From contig JASJPB010000061.1 of NCBI GenBank assembly GCA_031426915.1, positions 1 to 59,867 on the forward strand: a stretch of DNA of 59,867 bases, read 5' to 3'. The translations under genes and the position numbers were made by a program. Positions 51,358-59,867 of the stretch are shown in pieces; within the stretch, counting starts at the first letter, position 1, and each line of letters begins with the position of its first letter. Below the pieces are notes generated by a model. It was not told where the DNA came from. It did no database searches and worked only from the letters and a program-made list of their open reading frames with translations. Source of the DNA: Sulfurimicrobium sp031426915 (GTDB taxonomy: Bacteria > Pseudomonadota > Gammaproteobacteria > Burkholderiales > Sulfuricellaceae).

Positions 51358-52542
51358 TCAAAAAATACTGGCGGGCTGTCCCATCAGGGCTTCGTTTTCC
51401 AGTTCCTGCAGGATTTCCAGCACGATGCTCGATTGCTTGGTCAGCCGGCGCAGGATGGCCGTGACTTCGTCGCGCGAAGCGCCGTTCATGGCGCTGGCTA
51501 GGAGCTCCTTGCCGATGTCGTGTAGCAGGCGATGCGCCTCCTCAAGCTGGTCGAAGGGGGCGTGTCCGCTGAATTCCTGGCCTGCGGTGTAATACCATTT
51601 ACCCAGCCGGCAGGTATGGTGATCCATTTCCAGGGTCATATCGCGGATTTCGATATTGCGCGTACCGCCGAAGCTGGTGGACGTGATCTGGTCGATCAGG
51701 TTCTTGCGCCACTGGATATGGTCAAGCTGCGCCATGTGAATCAGGCCGACCGGCAGCCCCGACCAGCGCTGGTCCTTCTGGATGAAAATGAGCAGTTCGC
51801 TCAGCGTCATCGGTTTTCCCATCAGGAATCCTTGCGCTTCGGTACAGCCGGCGTGCGCCAGAAAATCGTACATGCTGGAGGTCTCGATGCCTTCCGCCAC
51901 GGTGCGGATGCCCAACTGGTGCGCCATGCGGATGCTGGCCTGGGCGATGGTGGCGCATTTTTCCGAGCACGCCATGCGCTGGATCAGCCCCTGGTCGATT
52001 TTCAGGATGGAAAACGGCCATTGGCTCAACGAATCGATCGAGGCATAGCCGGTGCCGTAGTCGTCCATCGCCAGGGTGACGCCCAGGTCGGCCAGTTGAT
52101 GCAGGTTTTCTTGCACCGCCGTGTCCTGGCTGTTGATGATGGACGTTTCGGTGAGCTCGACTTGCAGGCAGTGCGGATTGATCTGGCGGCTTTCGATGGC
52201 CGCGCGGATCAGATTCAGGATATGCGGCGAGTTGAAATCCTGCGCCGACAAGTTGAAGGAAACTGTCAGCGCCTCGTTGATGTCGTTGATGATGACCATA
52301 TCGGCCACCAACCGGGGGAACATGGCGCGGCTTATTTCGGTGATGAAGCCGGTTGATTCGGCGAGAGGAATGAAGTCCGACGGCGGCACCAGCGTGCCGT
52401 CGGGCCTGGCCCAGCGGATGAGCGCTTCGGCACCGCTCATCTTGCCGCTGATGAGCGATATCTTGGGCTGGTAGTAGTACACGAACTCGTTGCGTGCCAG
52501 CGCCAGCGCCAGGTCGCTCAGTTTGACTTTGGATTTGTCCAT
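51358..52542 (-). CDS. EAL-CZB protein: zinc-sensing c-di-GMP phosphodiesterase
   Basis: From the ATG at 52542 the protein has 394 residues. The EAL domain (about 10-255) keeps EALIRW (EAL at 39-41), VELTETS, AMDDYGTGY, the Lys in LKIDQG and AEGIE, so it should cut c-di-GMP. The C-terminal domain (about 265-385) is a chemoreceptor zinc-binding (CZB) domain. All four zinc ligands are visible: His275 (HIQWRK), Cys311 (CRLGKWYY), His337 and His341 (AHRLLH). CZB in DgcZ gives zinc control of a cyclase; here it would control a phosphodiesterase. The longer frame begins at the -35 TTG of its own promoter and is not the start. Confidence 0.9.
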   Translation of the reverse strand: MDKSKVKLSDLALALARNEFVYYYQPKISLISGKMSGAEALIRWARPDGTLVPPSDFIPLAESTGFITEISRAMFPRLVADMVIINDINEALTVSFNLSAQDFNSPHILNLIRAAIESRQINPHCLQVELTETSIINSQDTAVQENLHQLADLGVTLAMDDYGTGYASIDSLSQWPFSILKIDQGLIQRMACSEKCATIAQASIRMAHQLGIRTVAEGIETSSMYDFLAHAGCTEAQGFLMGKPMTLSELLIFIQKDQRWSGLPVGLIHMAQLDHIQWRKNLIDQITSTSFGGTRNIEIRDMTLEMDHHTCRLGKWYYTAGQEFSGHAPFDQLEEAHRLLHDIGKELLASAMNGASRDEVTAILRRLTKQSSIVLEILQELENEALMGQPASIF

Positions 52543-52583
52543 GTTGTCAGTTATAGCATGACCTTTAGTCATACAGGGGCCGA

Positions 52584-52614
52584 AGTCTAAGTCCGTACTA
52601 TGGTACAGAGTCAA
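52584..52614 (-). promoter_or_regulatory. MerR-type promoter/operator of the EAL-CZB gene
   Basis: On the minus strand, TTGACT (52609-52614) and TAGACT (52584-52589) are 19 bp apart. The dyad CTGTACCATAGTACGG lies in the spacer. This is the mercury-type MerR layout (long spacer, CYGTA-N6-TACGG). The RNA start would be a few bases before 52572. Confidence 0.82.
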
Positions 52615-52669
52615 GCAAGAGTGATGACATCATAATTTCCACTGCCCGCCAATCGGCCGCCATGCAGAT

Positions 52670-54667
52670 TCAATAACGAAACTTGCCGACCCTTTCCTGA
52701 AGTTCCACGGCAAGATTCTGTAAATTCGCTGCCGCATCCGACACTGAATTCACGGCAAAACCGTTTTCCTCGGCCATCTGTGCGATATGTTCGACGTTGC
52801 GCGCAAGCTCGGTCATGGCGGCATTCTGCTCCTTGACAGAATCGGCAATGTTGTTGATGCCGGCGGAGGAGTTTTCCACCGATCTGGTCGCCGCGCCCAT
52901 CACCTTGGCGACGTTTTCGGCTGCGTTCTGGCTGACGTGGAGCGAGTCCACCCCTTCCTTCACCGCGCTTTGCAGCGATTCCGACTGATGGTTGACAGCG
53001 CGGGTAACCACGTCGATTTCGTTGGCCGACAGGGCGGATTTTTCCGCCAGTTTGCGCACTTCGTCGGCGACCACCGCAAACCCCCTCCCCTGCTCGCCGG
53101 CGCGCGCGGCTTCGATGGCGGCATTGAGCGCCAGCAGGTTGGTCTGCTCGGCGATGTCGCGCACTTCCTGGGTGAGGCGGGAAATGCTGTTGGCGTCCTG
53201 GATGAACTCTTGCGAGGCTTCGGCGATGAGGCCCACCGCCTTTTCCGCCACGTCGATCGCCCCGAACAGCTGGGACAGGCTCTGGTTGCCGTCATGCGCG
53301 CGCGCCAGGCTTTCCTGGGAAAAGCCCGATACTTCGCCGGCGTTCGACGAAATCATATCCGTGCTGACGGTGACCTGCTCGATCGCAGCTGCAGATGAAG
53401 CCGCGGCTTCGCTCTGGGCCTGGGTTCCCTCGTTGACCTGTTTGGCGGCGGCCGCCAGTTGGGTCGCGGAGCCGGCCACCTGCTGGGCGTTCTGGTTGAT
53501 GGAGGTGACGATTCCCTGGAAGCCGGCGATCATGCCGTTGAATACGGCGGACATCTGGCCGATCTCGTCATGGCCGCCGGACTCGGCACGCAGCGTGAGA
53601 TCTTCGGTTCCGGAGACGCGCAACATGATGGCATGCAGGCTCCTTACCGGGCGCAGAATGCTGGCGGCAATACGCCAGGACAACAAGAGGGCCGTAGTGA
53701 GGGCAAGCAGGGTCAGGCCCGCCATCAACCACAATTGCCGGGCAGCCTGCCGGGCATGCTGGCTGACTGTGTCGTTCAGTTCGGTGGAGAATTTATCTTC
53801 CACCTCTTTCATCGCATTGATTTTTCCGGTGATCGCGGAGTACCAGCGCTTCGGCTCGACGCCGAAATGGCCTTCGGCCACGCGGTCGAAAGCAATTTTC
53901 CGCATCGCGCCGACTTCATTGCTGTAGTCGCCCACCATCCGGTCCTGATAATAGGCCGTCACGCCGTCCGGCGCGTAGGCGGTGAACAGGCTGAAGTAGG
54001 TGTCCTCCTGTGCGACCGCGCCGACAAAGCGCCGTAGCGATTCCGGCTCGAAACGGTCGGCGGCGAAAACCCCATTCAAGGTGGCGCGTTCCCGCCCGGC
54101 GCGTTCCTTGCCGCTCAACAGCATGTAATACGAGGTGGTGAGCCGTGCCATATCCACCTGCTTGCCGGCGTTGGTGATGTTGAAGGTTACATCCAGCAGC
54201 CCGGCGATGGCGGCCGTGTAGGCTTCGAACGAAGCCCTGGTGTCCAGCTTGAGCCCGGTGACCGTGCTGCGGAGTTCCCCCAGCTTGTCCGTCCGGGAAT
54301 GGGCGGTATCCAGCGTGCTCCTGAATTTCACGTCGAAGCGGGTGGCATCGAAGCTGTCGAGGAAAGCACGGAGTTCGGCGAGCTTGCGGTCGGTGGCCGT
54401 GCGCTGGCCGTCCAGATCGGAGGCGAACCTTTCTCCCCCCGAACCGATGAACCCGGCTGACAAGCCGCGTTCCTTCTGCAATTCATGGATGAGCGCGCTG
54501 CTGCGGATGGCGAGATGGGTCAGTTCTTGCAGGGAATGGAGGCTGTCCACCACGCTGTTTTTTTCTACCACTGCCATAGCCGAAAAATAGAGCATCCCCA
54601 GGACGGGAAACAATAGCATCAGGGCCAACTTGGTCCTGATGGGCCGGTCGGATAAAAAAGAATTCAT
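52670..54667 (-). CDS. Methyl-accepting chemotaxis protein with NIT domain
   Basis: The 665-residue receptor has a membrane helix (about 13-33) and a large periplasmic NIT (nitrate/nitrite-sensing) domain (about 45-290, with LIHELQKERGLSAGFIGSGG). A second helix (about 308-328) is followed by HAMP (about 330-385) and the signalling domain with the hairpin tip EQTNLLALNAAIEAARAGE. It would report to CheA and CheW. NIT domains are linked to nitrate sensing in known cases, but the ligand here is open. The ATG at 54667 follows GGGGAAAG. A mercury-type MerR promoter lies about 120 bp upstream. Confidence 0.93.
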   Translation of the reverse strand: MNSFLSDRPIRTKLALMLLFPVLGMLYFSAMAVVEKNSVVDSLHSLQELTHLAIRSSALIHELQKERGLSAGFIGSGGERFASDLDGQRTATDRKLAELRAFLDSFDATRFDVKFRSTLDTAHSRTDKLGELRSTVTGLKLDTRASFEAYTAAIAGLLDVTFNITNAGKQVDMARLTTSYYMLLSGKERAGRERATLNGVFAADRFEPESLRRFVGAVAQEDTYFSLFTAYAPDGVTAYYQDRMVGDYSNEVGAMRKIAFDRVAEGHFGVEPKRWYSAITGKINAMKEVEDKFSTELNDTVSQHARQAARQLWLMAGLTLLALTTALLLSWRIAASILRPVRSLHAIMLRVSGTEDLTLRAESGGHDEIGQMSAVFNGMIAGFQGIVTSINQNAQQVAGSATQLAAAAKQVNEGTQAQSEAAASSAAAIEQVTVSTDMISSNAGEVSGFSQESLARAHDGNQSLSQLFGAIDVAEKAVGLIAEASQEFIQDANSISRLTQEVRDIAEQTNLLALNAAIEAARAGEQGRGFAVVADEVRKLAEKSALSANEIDVVTRAVNHQSESLQSAVKEGVDSLHVSQNAAENVAKVMGAATRSVENSSAGINNIADSVKEQNAAMTELARNVEHIAQMAEENGFAVNSVSDAAANLQNLAVELQERVGKFRY

Positions 54668-54783
54668 TTTTTCGCTTTCCCCAAAACAAGACATAGAGCC
54701 CAAGATGGGCCACAGTTTTTATTGTTGTTGCAATAGCCTCTATGACATGGCCACGAACGGTTTTTATTCGCCTGAACTGATGA

Positions 54784-54814
54784 ATCCTAACCCCGTACCA
54801 AAATACGGAGTCAA
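54784..54814 (-). promoter_or_regulatory. MerR-type promoter/operator of the chemoreceptor gene
   Basis: On the minus strand, TTGACT (54809-54814) and TAGGAT (54784-54789) have a 19-bp spacer. The spacer contains the dyad CCGTATTTTGGTACGG. It reads toward the chemoreceptor gene with a leader of about 110 bp. It is back to back with the next promoter, 25 bases apart. Confidence 0.85.
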
Positions 54815-54839
54815 GCATATAAAATGCCGTTGCCATGGC

Positions 54840-54871
54840 TTGACTCCGTAGCCAAGTACGGCTTGTATATT
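54840..54871 (+). promoter_or_regulatory. MerR-type promoter/operator of the DUF3135 gene
   Basis: On the plus strand, TTGACT (54840-54845) and TATATT (54866-54871) have a 20-bp spacer. The dyad is CCGTAGCCAAGTACGG, nearly the merO sequence known from Tn501 and Tn21. It reads toward the gene at 54974. Confidence 0.85.
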
Positions 54872-54973
54872 AAATTTCGGGTAGCCGCTGCGCTTATCCT
54901 TAAAAATGCCAACCGCCGATAAACGCAGATAAATGGCGACAGAACCAGCTTTGCCATTCCGGGAGTTGATAGC

Positions 54974-55309
54974 TTGAAACCCAGCGCCCCCTTCGATTTC
55001 AACCACTGGACGGAGCTCGCCAGGAAAGATCCGGAAGCATTTTCCCGGCAACGACGCCTATTCATCGAGGCATATATCGCGAACAAAAGCCACCTCGATC
55101 AAGCGCGGTTAAAAGCTTTCCAATTCCGCATTGACATGGAGCGCAGACGTACCTCTGTGCCATTCAAGGCATGCCTGCGGCTTTCCGCCATGATGTGGGA
55201 TTCGTTCTACGAAATGAAAGATTTGGTGGATAGCGCTATGGGGCGTGATGCTGCAAGGAGGAAGCCGTCTACCGGCACTGCCCGGATTATTGCCTTCAAA
55301 AAGAGATGA
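54974..55309 (+). CDS. DUF3135 family protein
   Basis: The 111-residue cytoplasmic protein begins MKPSAPFDFNHWTELARKDPEAF at a TTG codon behind GGGAG. The FDFNHWTELA start, the RRRTSVPFKACLRLSAMMWDSFYEM core and the basic end (AFKKR) match the DUF3135 family. Its function is not known. It lies alone behind a MerR-type promoter, divergent from the chemoreceptor, and converges on merR. The link to metal signalling comes only from the promoter. Confidence 0.78.
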   Translation: MKPSAPFDFNHWTELARKDPEAFSRQRRLFIEAYIANKSHLDQARLKAFQFRIDMERRRTSVPFKACLRLSAMMWDSFYEMKDLVDSAMGRDAARRKPSTGTARIIAFKKR

Positions 55310-55351
55310 GGTGGCTTGGGGACTCGGGTTTCCCTACGCACCCTGTGTGAT

Positions 55352-55795
55352 TCAACTGCTTTTTTCAGCGGATGCGGCGCTCAGTGAAAGCGACTCGCCA
55401 TAGAGCTTGCGCAAAACCGGACAGGCGTGCGGGCAATCGCGGCGGCAACTGACCACCAGGCTTTTCAGGGTTTCCTGTATCCGTCCCAGTTCCTCCAGTT
55501 GGGTTTCGATCACTTTCAGTTTTGCTTCCGCCAGCGTTTTGGCGGCGTGGCAGTTCGTGTCTTCCATATGAACGATCAGCTCGGAAATCTCGGCCAGCGA
55601 AAAACCCATCTGCTGGGCGCGCTTGATGAAGCGCATGCGCACCACGTCGCTTTCGCCATAGGCGCGAAACCCGCCCATTTTCGGCTTGCCGGGCTGGGCG
55701 ATCAGGCCGCGCCGCTGGTAGTAGCGAATGGTCTCGACGCTCACGTCAACTTCGCGAGCCAGCTTGCCGATGGTCAACACACCTTTTATTTTCAT
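55352..55795 (-). CDS. MerR-family regulator with mercury-type cysteines
   Basis: The 147-residue regulator has the MerR helix-turn-helix (LTIGKLAREVDVSVETIRYYQ) and wing (GGFRAYGESDVVRMRFIKRA). The long dimer helix follows with Cys82 (TNCHAAKTLAEAKL), the same place as in Tn501 MerR. The C-terminal loop has Cys117, Cys121 and Cys125 (VVSCRRDCPHACPVL), against Cys117 and Cys126 in MerR. It is most like Hg(II) sensors. The loop is one residue shorter and has one extra Cys, so the metal may differ. It is divergent from the GGDEF-EAL gene and has its own MerR-type operator. No mer resistance gene is in the window. Confidence 0.9.
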   Translation of the reverse strand: MKIKGVLTIGKLAREVDVSVETIRYYQRRGLIAQPGKPKMGGFRAYGESDVVRMRFIKRAQQMGFSLAEISELIVHMEDTNCHAAKTLAEAKLKVIETQLEELGRIQETLKSLVVSCRRDCPHACPVLRKLYGESLSLSAASAEKSS

Positions 55796-55857
55796 GGGGA
55801 ATCCCCTCTGCCTGACGCCTGTTTGGTTGTTTGTTCTCCCTACATTTTTTGCAGTGA

Positions 55858-55889
55858 ATCCTAAACTCCGTACTCTGCTACAGAGTCAA
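55858..55889 (-). promoter_or_regulatory. MerR-type promoter/operator of the merR gene
   Basis: On the minus strand, TTGACT (55884-55889) and TAGGAT (55858-55863) are 20 bp apart with the dyad CTGTAGCAGAGTACGG. It reads toward the merR-type gene, so the regulator likely controls itself. Confidence 0.82.
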
Positions 55890-55915
55890 GCGATCAAAAA
55901 TGCCGTTGCCATTGC

Positions 55916-55947
55916 TTGACTCTGTAGCCCGGTACGGCGTGTACATT
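55916..55947 (+). promoter_or_regulatory. MerR-type promoter/operator of the GGDEF-EAL gene
   Basis: On the plus strand, TTGACT (55916-55921) and TACATT (55942-55947) are 20 bp apart with the dyad CTGTAGCCCGGTACGG. The 26 bases between this and the divergent promoter (AAAATGCCGTTGCCAT core) are nearly the same as between the two promoters at 54.8 kb, so the two divergent cassettes share ancestry. Confidence 0.85.
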
Positions 55948-56060
55948 TCCCGCCTGTGTCATTTTGCATAATATCTCCCTAACTGGATTGGACCGAGTGG
56001 TTCATTATTTGTTCAGAAAGACTTTGTTTACATGGATATACAGGACATGAGGGTCTGGTT

Positions 56061-58433
56061 GTGCGATTTTACTGGCTGCCGCTAACCGCAGCCCTGCTGA
56101 CGGCGCTGGCTGCGAGTGGGTACGGCCTTTCGCTCCAGTACCAGGCGTTCGTCTTTATATTTTTCGGCGCCACCTCGCTCGCCTGGTTGCGCTGGCGGCG
56201 CATACAGGACAACCAGCCGGCGCAGCAGTGCCGGTCAGCTCCGGACGAAATCCATTCCATCCTGTTGCGTCTCGGCGAGGCAATCGTCGGGGCCGGAGAC
56301 CGCGACACATTGCTGAACCAGGTCTGCCGGATCACCGTCGATACGGGACAATTCGAAAGCGCCTGCGTGAGCCTGCTCGACCCGCACACAGGATTCCGCC
56401 GTTGCGCGGCGCTGGCGACTCGCGCCGGCCACAGCCCGGTCCGGGCGGCGTGCCAGCAGGACGGGGACGGGCCAATGGCGGCAGCCATGCGCGAAGGAAC
56501 CCACCAGGTTTCTGGCTACACTTCCTGCGGAACCTGCGGTGTCGTAGCGGCGGCGGGGGCGTTCCCGCTATCAACCGGGGGCAGGGTCGTCGGTGCCCTG
56601 GGATTGCACGCGGCGCAGGCCGATTCTCTGGACTCGGAGCGGGTAAGCCTGCTGAGCTGGATGGCCGCGAGCATTTCCCACGCGCTCGACAAACTGGCGC
56701 TGGAAGAAGAACGGCATCAGGCCGACGAAAAATTGCGCATCGACTCGCTGGTTTTCGAGGAAAGCGACCAGGCGATCGTGATCTGCGATGCGGCTAACCG
56801 CATCGTTTCCGTCAACCGCGCTTTCAGCGCGATCACCGGGTACGAACTGGAAGAAGTCCGGGGGCGCAATCCCGGCCTGCTGTCGTCGGGAAAACACGAG
56901 CGGGAATTCTACCGCAAGCTGTGGGCGATTCTGAACGAATCCGGATACTGGAGCGGGGAAATCTGGAACCGGCGCAAGAACGGAAAAATCTACCCGGAGT
57001 GGCTGTCGATCAATGCCGTCCGGGACAAGGGCGCGGCGATCACGCATTACGTGGGCATTTTCTCCGACACCACCGAGCTTAAGGCAACGGCGGACCGCGT
57101 ACGCCACCTGGCCCACCATGATGCACTGACCGGCCTGCCCAACCGGATCATGCTGACCGGGTGGCTGAAGCACGCCCTGGCACGCGCCAGCCGCGCCGGT
57201 AGCGAGCTGGCGGTGATGTTCCTCGATCTCGATCACTTCAAGCTGGTCAACGATACTTTGGGCCACACGGTGGGGGACGAGCTGCTCAAGGCGACGGCCG
57301 GACGGCTGGCCGGATGCGTGCGGTCAGCGGACATGGTGGCCCGGCTGGGGGGCGATGAGTTCGTCATCGTGTTGGATGACGTCACAGATAGTCAGGATGC
57401 AGTCACAGTTGCCCAAAAAATTATCGATGCTCTGGCCCAGCCGTTGATCCTGGAGCAGCACGAACTGGTCGTCACGCCCAGCATCGGCATCGGCCTCTAC
57501 CCGGACGACGGCGGGGATGCGGAAACCCTGATCAAGCATGCCGATGTCGCCATGTATCGTGCCAAGGAGCGGGGGCGCAACAACTACCAGCTATTCACCG
57601 CCGACATGCATGTGCGCGCCTTCGAACGGCTGGCCATGGAGAACAGCCTGCGCAGGGCGCTGGAACGGAACGAGTTCCTGCTCCACTACCAGCCCCAGGT
57701 AGACCTTGGCTCGCGCCGCATCATCGGCATGGAGGCCCTGCTGCGCTGGCGCCAGCCGGAGGGACTGATTCCTCCCGCGCAATTCATCCCCATCGCGGAG
57801 GAAATCGGCCTGATCGTACCCATCGGCGAATGGGTGCTGCGCACCGCCTGCGCGCGCAACAAGGCCTGGCAGGATGCCGGATTCGCGCCGCTGCGCGTAG
57901 CGGTGAACCTCTCCGCACGCCAGTTCAGGCTGCCCAACCTGGTGGCGATGGTCCGCTCGGCGCTTGGCGACAGCGGTCTTGCCGCGCAATTTCTTGAGCT
58001 GGAGATCACCGAAAGCATCGCCATGGATCACATCGAGGAAACCATCGCCAAACTGGACGAACTGAAGGCGATGGGCGTGAGTATCGCCATGGACGACTTC
58101 GGCACCGGATATTCCAGCCTCGGCTATCTCAAGCGCTTCCCCATCGACCGGCTCAAGATCGACCGCTCCTTCGTGCGCGACATCACCACCGATCCGGACG
58201 ACGCCACGATTGCCGTTTCCATCATCTCCCTCGCCCACGCCATGCGCTTGGGGGTGGTAGCGGAAGGGGTGGAGACCGAGGCGCAGCTCGCCTTCCTTCG
58301 CCAGCACGGCTGCGACGAAATCCAGGGTTACTATTTCAGCCCGCCGCTGGCGCAGGAAGAGTTTGCCGCGCTGCTGCGGGCAGATGGAAGCTTGCCGGAA
58401 TTCGGACCGGATTCCATGGCCTACGTGCTGTGA
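56061..58433 (+). CDS. GAF-PAS-GGDEF-EAL c-di-GMP signalling protein
   Basis: The 790-residue protein has two short membrane helices (about 5-22 and 27-44), a GAF domain (about 65-210), a PAS/PAC domain (228-342), GGDEF (345-510) and EAL (530-775). Catalytic GGDEF (430-434) with RxxD (421-424), and EALLRW (558 on), are intact. The GAF domain is Cys-rich, with a CGTC pair at 156-159 in SGYTSCGTCGVV and further Cys at 89, 102, 115 and 131, so metal or redox sensing is possible. The start is GTG at 56061 behind GAGGG. The stop overlaps the next start. It is driven by a MerR-type promoter. Confidence 0.92.
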   Translation: MRFYWLPLTAALLTALAASGYGLSLQYQAFVFIFFGATSLAWLRWRRIQDNQPAQQCRSAPDEIHSILLRLGEAIVGAGDRDTLLNQVCRITVDTGQFESACVSLLDPHTGFRRCAALATRAGHSPVRAACQQDGDGPMAAAMREGTHQVSGYTSCGTCGVVAAAGAFPLSTGGRVVGALGLHAAQADSLDSERVSLLSWMAASISHALDKLALEEERHQADEKLRIDSLVFEESDQAIVICDAANRIVSVNRAFSAITGYELEEVRGRNPGLLSSGKHEREFYRKLWAILNESGYWSGEIWNRRKNGKIYPEWLSINAVRDKGAAITHYVGIFSDTTELKATADRVRHLAHHDALTGLPNRIMLTGWLKHALARASRAGSELAVMFLDLDHFKLVNDTLGHTVGDELLKATAGRLAGCVRSADMVARLGGDEFVIVLDDVTDSQDAVTVAQKIIDALAQPLILEQHELVVTPSIGIGLYPDDGGDAETLIKHADVAMYRAKERGRNNYQLFTADMHVRAFERLAMENSLRRALERNEFLLHYQPQVDLGSRRIIGMEALLRWRQPEGLIPPAQFIPIAEEIGLIVPIGEWVLRTACARNKAWQDAGFAPLRVAVNLSARQFRLPNLVAMVRSALGDSGLAAQFLELEITESIAMDHIEETIAKLDELKAMGVSIAMDDFGTGYSSLGYLKRFPIDRLKIDRSFVRDITTDPDDATIAVSIISLAHAMRLGVVAEGVETEAQLAFLRQHGCDEIQGYYFSPPLAQEEFAALLRADGSLPEFGPDSMAYVL

Positions 58434-58816
58434 TGAGCATCAGGGTATTGATCACCGACGACCACGCGCTGGTGCGCGAAGGCCTGAAAAGTATCTTGGC
58501 AGCCACGCCGGACATGGTAGGGGGCGAAGCGGAGAACGGCTTTCAGGCCCTGGAAAAAATTCGCACCGAGCTCTGGGATGTCGTGCTGCTCGACATCTCG
58601 ATGCCGGGCATGAACGGCATCGAGGTGCTCAAACTGATCAAGCGCGAATATCCGTTATTGCCGGTGCTGATGCTCAGCATGAACAGCCGCGAGCAGTACG
58701 AACCCGTTGCCCTGCGGGCCGGTGCCGCCGCGTATCTCACCAAGGACAGCGCTTCGCTGGCGATCGTGTCGGCGATACGCCAAGCCATTGGCCCGCTCGG
58801 ATCGCCATCGGTTTGA
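58433..58816 (+). CDS. Receiver-only response regulator (NarL-type receiver)
   Basis: The 127-residue protein is a receiver domain of the NarL/FixJ type: LITDDHALVREGLKSIL, phospho-acceptor Asp in VVLLDISMPGMNG, and AAAYLTKDSA. NarL-type proteins normally go on into a LuxR helix-turn-helix, but here the frame ends at GPLGSPSV shortly after the receiver. It overlaps the GGDEF-EAL stop (TGATG), so it is co-translated and may regulate that enzyme. A GTG one codon earlier could also start it. No HTH remnant is clear in the 81 bp that follow. Confidence 0.85.
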   Translation: MSIRVLITDDHALVREGLKSILAATPDMVGGEAENGFQALEKIRTELWDVVLLDISMPGMNGIEVLKLIKREYPLLPVLMLSMNSREQYEPVALRAGAAAYLTKDSASLAIVSAIRQAIGPLGSPSV

Positions 58817-58897
58817 CGCCATTCCGGAGATTTTGTCGGGAATGCCGGATCGACACGAGAACCAAAGCTCCCGCTTGCGAGCGAAAGAGCGAACAAA

Positions 58898-59867
<970 letters not shown>

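Noticed and set aside
52543..52614. Longer start of the EAL-CZB protein at a TTG codon (52614)
   Set aside because: That TTG is the first part of the -35 box TTGACT of the gene's own promoter, so it would lie upstream of the transcript.
54668..54783. Second c-di-GMP riboswitch in the chemoreceptor leader
   Set aside because: The leader lacks the GGGACGCAAAG core and the tetraloop hairpin.

Overview
The window looks like a chromosomal contig from a GC-rich, free-living betaproteobacterium, probably a Nitrosomonadales-type environmental organism. This is inferred from protein resemblance and codon use; no search was run. It holds about 46 protein genes, almost no RNA genes, one 12-N assembly gap (15399-15410) and many short intergenic repeats. 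The left edge cuts a superoxide dismutase gene and the right edge cuts an ABC-F (EttA) gene.

Layout. 0-4 kb: sodB tail, then a three-gene two-component cluster (CHASE3 histidine kinase, CheY-like regulator, REC-PAS-PAS protein). 4-13.7 kb: dusC, a pyruvyl-transferase-like gene, a 1152-residue protein that I read as PPi-type PEP carboxykinase, a zinc-finger-less ClpX paralogue, and gspAB. 13.7-25.4 kb: an efflux block with a MacAB-type operon plus its outer-membrane factor, a collapsed outer-membrane-factor pseudogene, and an AcrAB/MexAB-type operon with a divergent TetR regulator and an AcrR-type operator. 25.4-35 kb: a CBS-PAS-GGDEF-EAL protein, a nickel-related three-gene operon behind a NikR-like palindrome, gnd-zwf, and a CbiM-CbiQ-CbiO nickel/cobalt importer with a His-rich ATPase tail. 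35-48 kb: an orthocaspase, a YecA/SEC-C protein, an EAL-HDOD protein, a DUF1631 gene behind a canonical c-di-GMP-I (GEMM) riboswitch, SCO, a lytic transglycosylase, a diguanylate cyclase, and a frameshifted pepD. 48.1-51.2 kb: an AT-richer accessory island with a translationally coupled ParA-HEPN pair and two PIN-domain toxin-antitoxin modules. 51.3-58.8 kb: a signalling block of EAL-CZB phosphodiesterase, NIT-domain chemoreceptor, DUF3135 protein, MerR regulator, GAF-PAS-GGDEF-EAL protein and a receiver-only protein.

Two discoveries stand out. First, the 51-59 kb block appears to be one regulon. Five promoters with mercury-type MerR architecture (TTGACT, a CYGTA-N6-TACGG dyad, a 19-20 bp spacer and a -10 box) precede the EAL-CZB, chemoreceptor, DUF3135, merR and GGDEF-EAL genes. 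The local MerR keeps the cysteines of the mercury sensor, yet no mer detoxification genes are present. This suggests metal-controlled chemotaxis and c-di-GMP signalling. Second, two 270-bp intergenic elements (4914-5184 and 37964-38233) share the same multi-stem fold with equal stem lengths. The stem sequences differ but keep pairing, while loops and junctions are conserved. Their ends coincide with stop codons of neighbouring genes.

c-di-GMP is a recurring theme: three GGDEF proteins, four EAL-type proteins and a c-di-GMP riboswitch lie within 35 kb.
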